Shown: positions 61,720 through 64,000 of the stretch, in pieces
Layout of the letters: every line of letters begins with the position of its first letter
How positions within the stretch are numbered: the stretch's first letter is position 1
DNA from: Nitratidesulfovibrio termitidis HI1
GTDB lineage: Bacteria; Desulfobacterota; Desulfovibrionia; Desulfovibrionales; Desulfovibrionaceae
DNA: 64,000 bases
Direction of reading: 5' to 3'
Assembly: GCF_000504305.1 (NCBI RefSeq)
Contig: NZ_KI632512.1
Location: 3,957,639-4,021,638, forward strand
Notes under the pieces: model-generated
Told to the model about the DNA's origin: nothing
The model's database searches: none
Seen by the model: only the letters and a program-made list of their open reading frames with translations
Translations under genes and position numbers: made by a program

Positions 61720-63089
61720 GAGTTGTTCCCGGTTTCGTGGGGGTGCGCCCCCACTGGTGCGGCAGAAATGCTGTCGGCGTTGTTGGCGGTGTTGTTGTCT
61801 GCGTTGACGACGGCGCCGATCATCACGCCAAGGTGTCCCATGGACACGGCCAGCCACCATGTGCGCAGGAAGTCGTGTGCGAACAGCGCCTCCATCAGGT
61901 AGCACAGCCACCCGGCCAGGAAGAAGGCCGCCATGGTCCACATGTCATACGGCGCGCCGGGGCGCGGGACGTTGCGGTATATCCGCCGCAGCCCCCAGGC
62001 CAGCATGCCGAACATGAAGGCCATGGCAATGGCGAAGCCCACCACCCCGGTGTCCACCAGGAACTGGATGTACACCGAATGCGGGTGCTGGATGCGCGGC
62101 GAATTGATGACCGGATGCAACCCCAGCGTCTTGAACGCCGGGGCGAACATGCCCATGCCCCACCCGGTCAGGGGGCGGGCCTCGATGACCTGCCATGCCA
62201 TGCGCCACAGCTCGATGCGGCCGTCTTGCATGGCCGTTTCCAGGGTGATGCGCTGCGGGCCGAACAGTACGGCCAGAATGCCGATGCCAACGGGCGCCAG
62301 CAGATACACGGGTTTCGGACGGGTGAACAGGCACCACAGCAGGAACAGGGCGGCCACGACGCCCAGGTAGCCGCTGCGGGCCTGGGCGAATATCCACAGG
62401 TAGATGCCCGGCGCCAGGATCAGCGCGGTGACGGCGGCCCTGCGCCATGCGGAACGCGTTTGGGACTGCATGGCCCACAGGCCGCAGGCGGGCACCAGGA
62501 TGAGCGCCATGTAGTCGCCCACCCGGTAGGTGGACAGGGAACCCGTGAGTCGGCCCGCCATGATGCTCGTGCCCTTGATGAGGTCGTAGCCGGTGACGTG
62601 CTGGTAGATGCCGTCCAGGCCCTCGTAGATGCTGGCCACGGCAAAGGCCAGGACAAGGCGGCGCATGTCCCGCGTGTCCCGCACGCATTCCATGGCCACG
62701 AAGGGCAGGGCGAAGCCCTTCCAGATGTTGGGCAGCACATAGACAAGGCTTTGGCGCGGGTCCAGCGACAGGGCCGTCTTCACGCAGATGAGCCCGTAGA
62801 AAAGCACGAACAGCCACTTGAGCGGAAAGCGGCACAGGGTGGACTGCCGGTACCCCCAATAGTGGTAGGCAAGCAGGGCGGCCAGGCAAAGGATGGGGCC
62901 GGTTTCGCGAAAGGCCTGCCCCAGCGGAAACGTGGCGCTGGAAAGCCAGAACAGCCAGAACAGCGCCGTGCGTGCCCATTCCGCCTTCTGCCGGTTGGGG
63001 GCAGCCCGGAAGCTGTCCGGGGCCGTGCGGATGCTGTCCAGGGCGGCAGCCAGTCTGGCTGCGACGGTACGGGGGCGAGTGTCGGTCAT
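61716..63089 (-). CDS. O-antigen ligase (WaaL/Wzy)-family membrane protein
   Basis: A 457-residue protein with about eleven hydrophobic segments and the Wzy_C/WaaL periplasmic loop (about 285-350) carrying ELWRMAWQVIEARPLTGWGMGMF and the HPHSVYIQFLVDTGVVGFAI block. The His of PRIQHPHSVYIQ and an Arg in IFAQARSGYLG are the residues usually needed for ligation. It would attach polysaccharide to lipid A core, or polymerise repeat units; sequence alone cannot decide. It is coupled to the following glycosyltransferase. Confidence 0.88.
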   Translation of the reverse strand: MTDTRPRTVAARLAAALDSIRTAPDSFRAAPNRQKAEWARTALFWLFWLSSATFPLGQAFRETGPILCLAALLAYHYWGYRQSTLCRFPLKWLFVLFYGLICVKTALSLDPRQSLVYVLPNIWKGFALPFVAMECVRDTRDMRRLVLAFAVASIYEGLDGIYQHVTGYDLIKGTSIMAGRLTGSLSTYRVGDYMALILVPACGLWAMQSQTRSAWRRAAVTALILAPGIYLWIFAQARSGYLGVVAALFLLWCLFTRPKPVYLLAPVGIGILAVLFGPQRITLETAMQDGRIELWRMAWQVIEARPLTGWGMGMFAPAFKTLGLHPVINSPRIQHPHSVYIQFLVDTGVVGFAIAMAFMFGMLAWGLRRIYRNVPRPGAPYDMWTMAAFFLAGWLCYLMEALFAHDFLRTWWLAVSMGHLGVMIGAVVNADNNTANNADSISAAPVGAHPHETGNNS

Positions 63090-63168
63090 GCGCCACTCTT
63101 ATCCCACCCCGCGGGTTGCGGGAAGTGTCGTATGCGCCTGGCTGTGAAAACGTGCGGCAACGTAGTGA

Positions 63169-64000
63169 TCACCGTGTGCTTCCGGCAGGGTGTCCGGAGA
63201 TCAGGTCGGCATAGATTCCGTGCAGGGCCACGGCGTAGCGGTCCATGGTGTGCGGGGCGGACAGGCGGCGCGCCGCATCGGACAGGCGCTGGCGCAAGGG
63301 CGCGTCACGCAGGATGGCGAGCAGTTTGTCCGCAATGTCGGCAGGTTCGGTTTCGCACACCAGGGAAGCCTCCCCGGCCAGTTCCAGCATGGGCACGTGG
63401 CGGGAAACCACGCACGGCAGCCCGCAGTACATGGCTTCCAACTGGGCGATGAGGAACCCTTCGAACTGCGAGGGCATGGCGAACACGTCCGCCGCCTTGT
63501 AGAAGGCGGCCACGTCGGGCCGAAAGCCGGTCAGCGCCACGTGGTCGTGCAGGCCCAGTTCGTCGCGCAGGGCCTCTAGCCGGGACCGTTCCCCGCCTTC
63601 GCCCACCAGCGCCAGCGTGGCGGGCACGCCCGCATCACGCACCATGCGGATGGCCCGGATGAGCAGGTCGAAATTCTTCTGCCGCACGTAGCGCCCCACG
63701 GCCACCACCACCGGGCCGCCCAGGCCGAAGGCGGTGTGCAGGTCCAGCGGGGGCACGTTGAAGCGGCTCGCGTCGATGGCGTTGTACAGCACCTTCACCG
63801 GCCGGCCTGCCAGGTTGTGATCGGTGGCGACCACATCGGCCACGGCCTTGGACACGGCGAGGTACAACGTGGTGGAGTAGGACAGCAGCTTGTCGGAAAG
63901 TCTGCGGTGCAGGCGCTTCTCGTGCTTGGTGTTGCGCAGGTGGGTGATGACGGGAATACCCAGCCCCAGTGCGGCGATGCGTCCCAGATGGTTGGCGCTG
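63169..64000 (-). CDS. glycosyltransferase, GT4-like (5' end beyond the window)
   Basis: A partial GT-B protein; the frame stays open to the right edge, so the N-terminus is missing. The visible part begins SANHLGRIAALGLGIPVITHLRNTKHEKRLHRRL and continues with VLYNAIDASRFNVPP, VVAVGRYVRQKNFDLLIRAIRMV, YKAADVFAMPSQFEGFLIAQLEAMYCGLPCVVSRHVPML, a complete donor-binding half. It is 79 bases upstream of the O-antigen-ligase-type gene on the same strand. Confidence 0.92.
   Translation of the reverse strand, partial: SANHLGRIAALGLGIPVITHLRNTKHEKRLHRRLSDKLLSYSTTLYLAVSKAVADVVATDHNLAGRPVKVLYNAIDASRFNVPPLDLHTAFGLGGPVVVAVGRYVRQKNFDLLIRAIRMVRDAGVPATLALVGEGGERSRLEALRDELGLHDHVALTGFRPDVAAFYKAADVFAMPSQFEGFLIAQLEAMYCGLPCVVSRHVPMLELAGEASLVCETEPADIADKLLAILRDAPLRQRLSDAARRLSAPHTMDRYAVALHGIYADLISGHPAGSTR

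Overview
The window looks like a chromosomal segment of a GC-rich Gram-negative bacterium of the Desulfovibrionaceae (Desulfovibrio/Nitratidesulfovibrio type). This is inferred from the strong G/C third-position bias, the order lysS-lolC-lolD-bamA-amidase-skp-lpxD-fabZ-lpxA-lpxI, the complete outer-membrane/lipid A equipment and the style of the sensory proteins. About 53 protein genes and two tRNA-Asn genes are supported. I found no insertion sequence, integrase, CRISPR array or rRNA.

Layout. (1) 1-2.4 kb: a glycerophosphodiesterase and an EamA-type exporter. (2) 2.4-6.4 kb: an HxlR regulator with N-terminal cysteines, divergent from a nitroreductase, a 4-OT tautomerase, an old-yellow-enzyme reductase, a small dimeric-barrel protein and an FMN flavoprotein; this reads as a quinone/electrophile response group. 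(3) 6.5-20.8 kb: scattered genes: rhodanese, VanZ-like, SlyX, EVE, a large protein with two FliG-like modules, a YgiQ radical SAM protein, a hybrid histidine kinase, a secreted EF-hand protein and a chemoreceptor. (4) 21.1-29.7 kb: two near-identical tRNA-Asn genes in the same orientation bracket NhaA, a methyltransferase-like membrane protein, and a choline-to-glycine-betaine cluster (FadR-like regulator, BetA, BetB, choline/betaine-binding protein). (5) 29.9-43.2 kb: lysyl-tRNA synthetase followed by the envelope-assembly and lipid A genes, all on the plus strand. (6) 43.3-49.7 kb: an aminotransferase, a flavin-binding PNPOx-like protein with a divergent MocR regulator, thiM-thiE, a NifX-like protein and a ferredoxin-reductase-type flavoprotein. 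(7) 49.9-53.6 kb: a 10-bp tandem array, a sigma-54 activator with a palindrome-rich promoter, and an HDOD protein. (8) 53.6-64 kb, all minus strand: CotH kinase, DUF4956 membrane protein and VTC polyphosphate polymerase; then a glycan locus of four glycosyltransferases, an O-antigen-ligase-type protein and a CobD-like PLP enzyme.

How the parts relate. The envelope run links lipoprotein export (LolCD), outer-membrane protein assembly (BamA, Skp), septal peptidoglycan cleavage (AmiC-type) and lipid A synthesis (LpxD, FabZ, LpxA, LpxI). The choline cluster would import and oxidise choline to the osmoprotectant glycine betaine, with sodium/proton exchange (NhaA) nearby. The minus-strand block at the right end pairs a surface-glycan operon with a polyphosphate-polymerase/CotH-kinase trio, the most unusual combination in the window.

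A recurring oddity is short in-phase tandem repeats (10, 12, 18 and 36 bp units), both between genes and as low-complexity insertions inside them.
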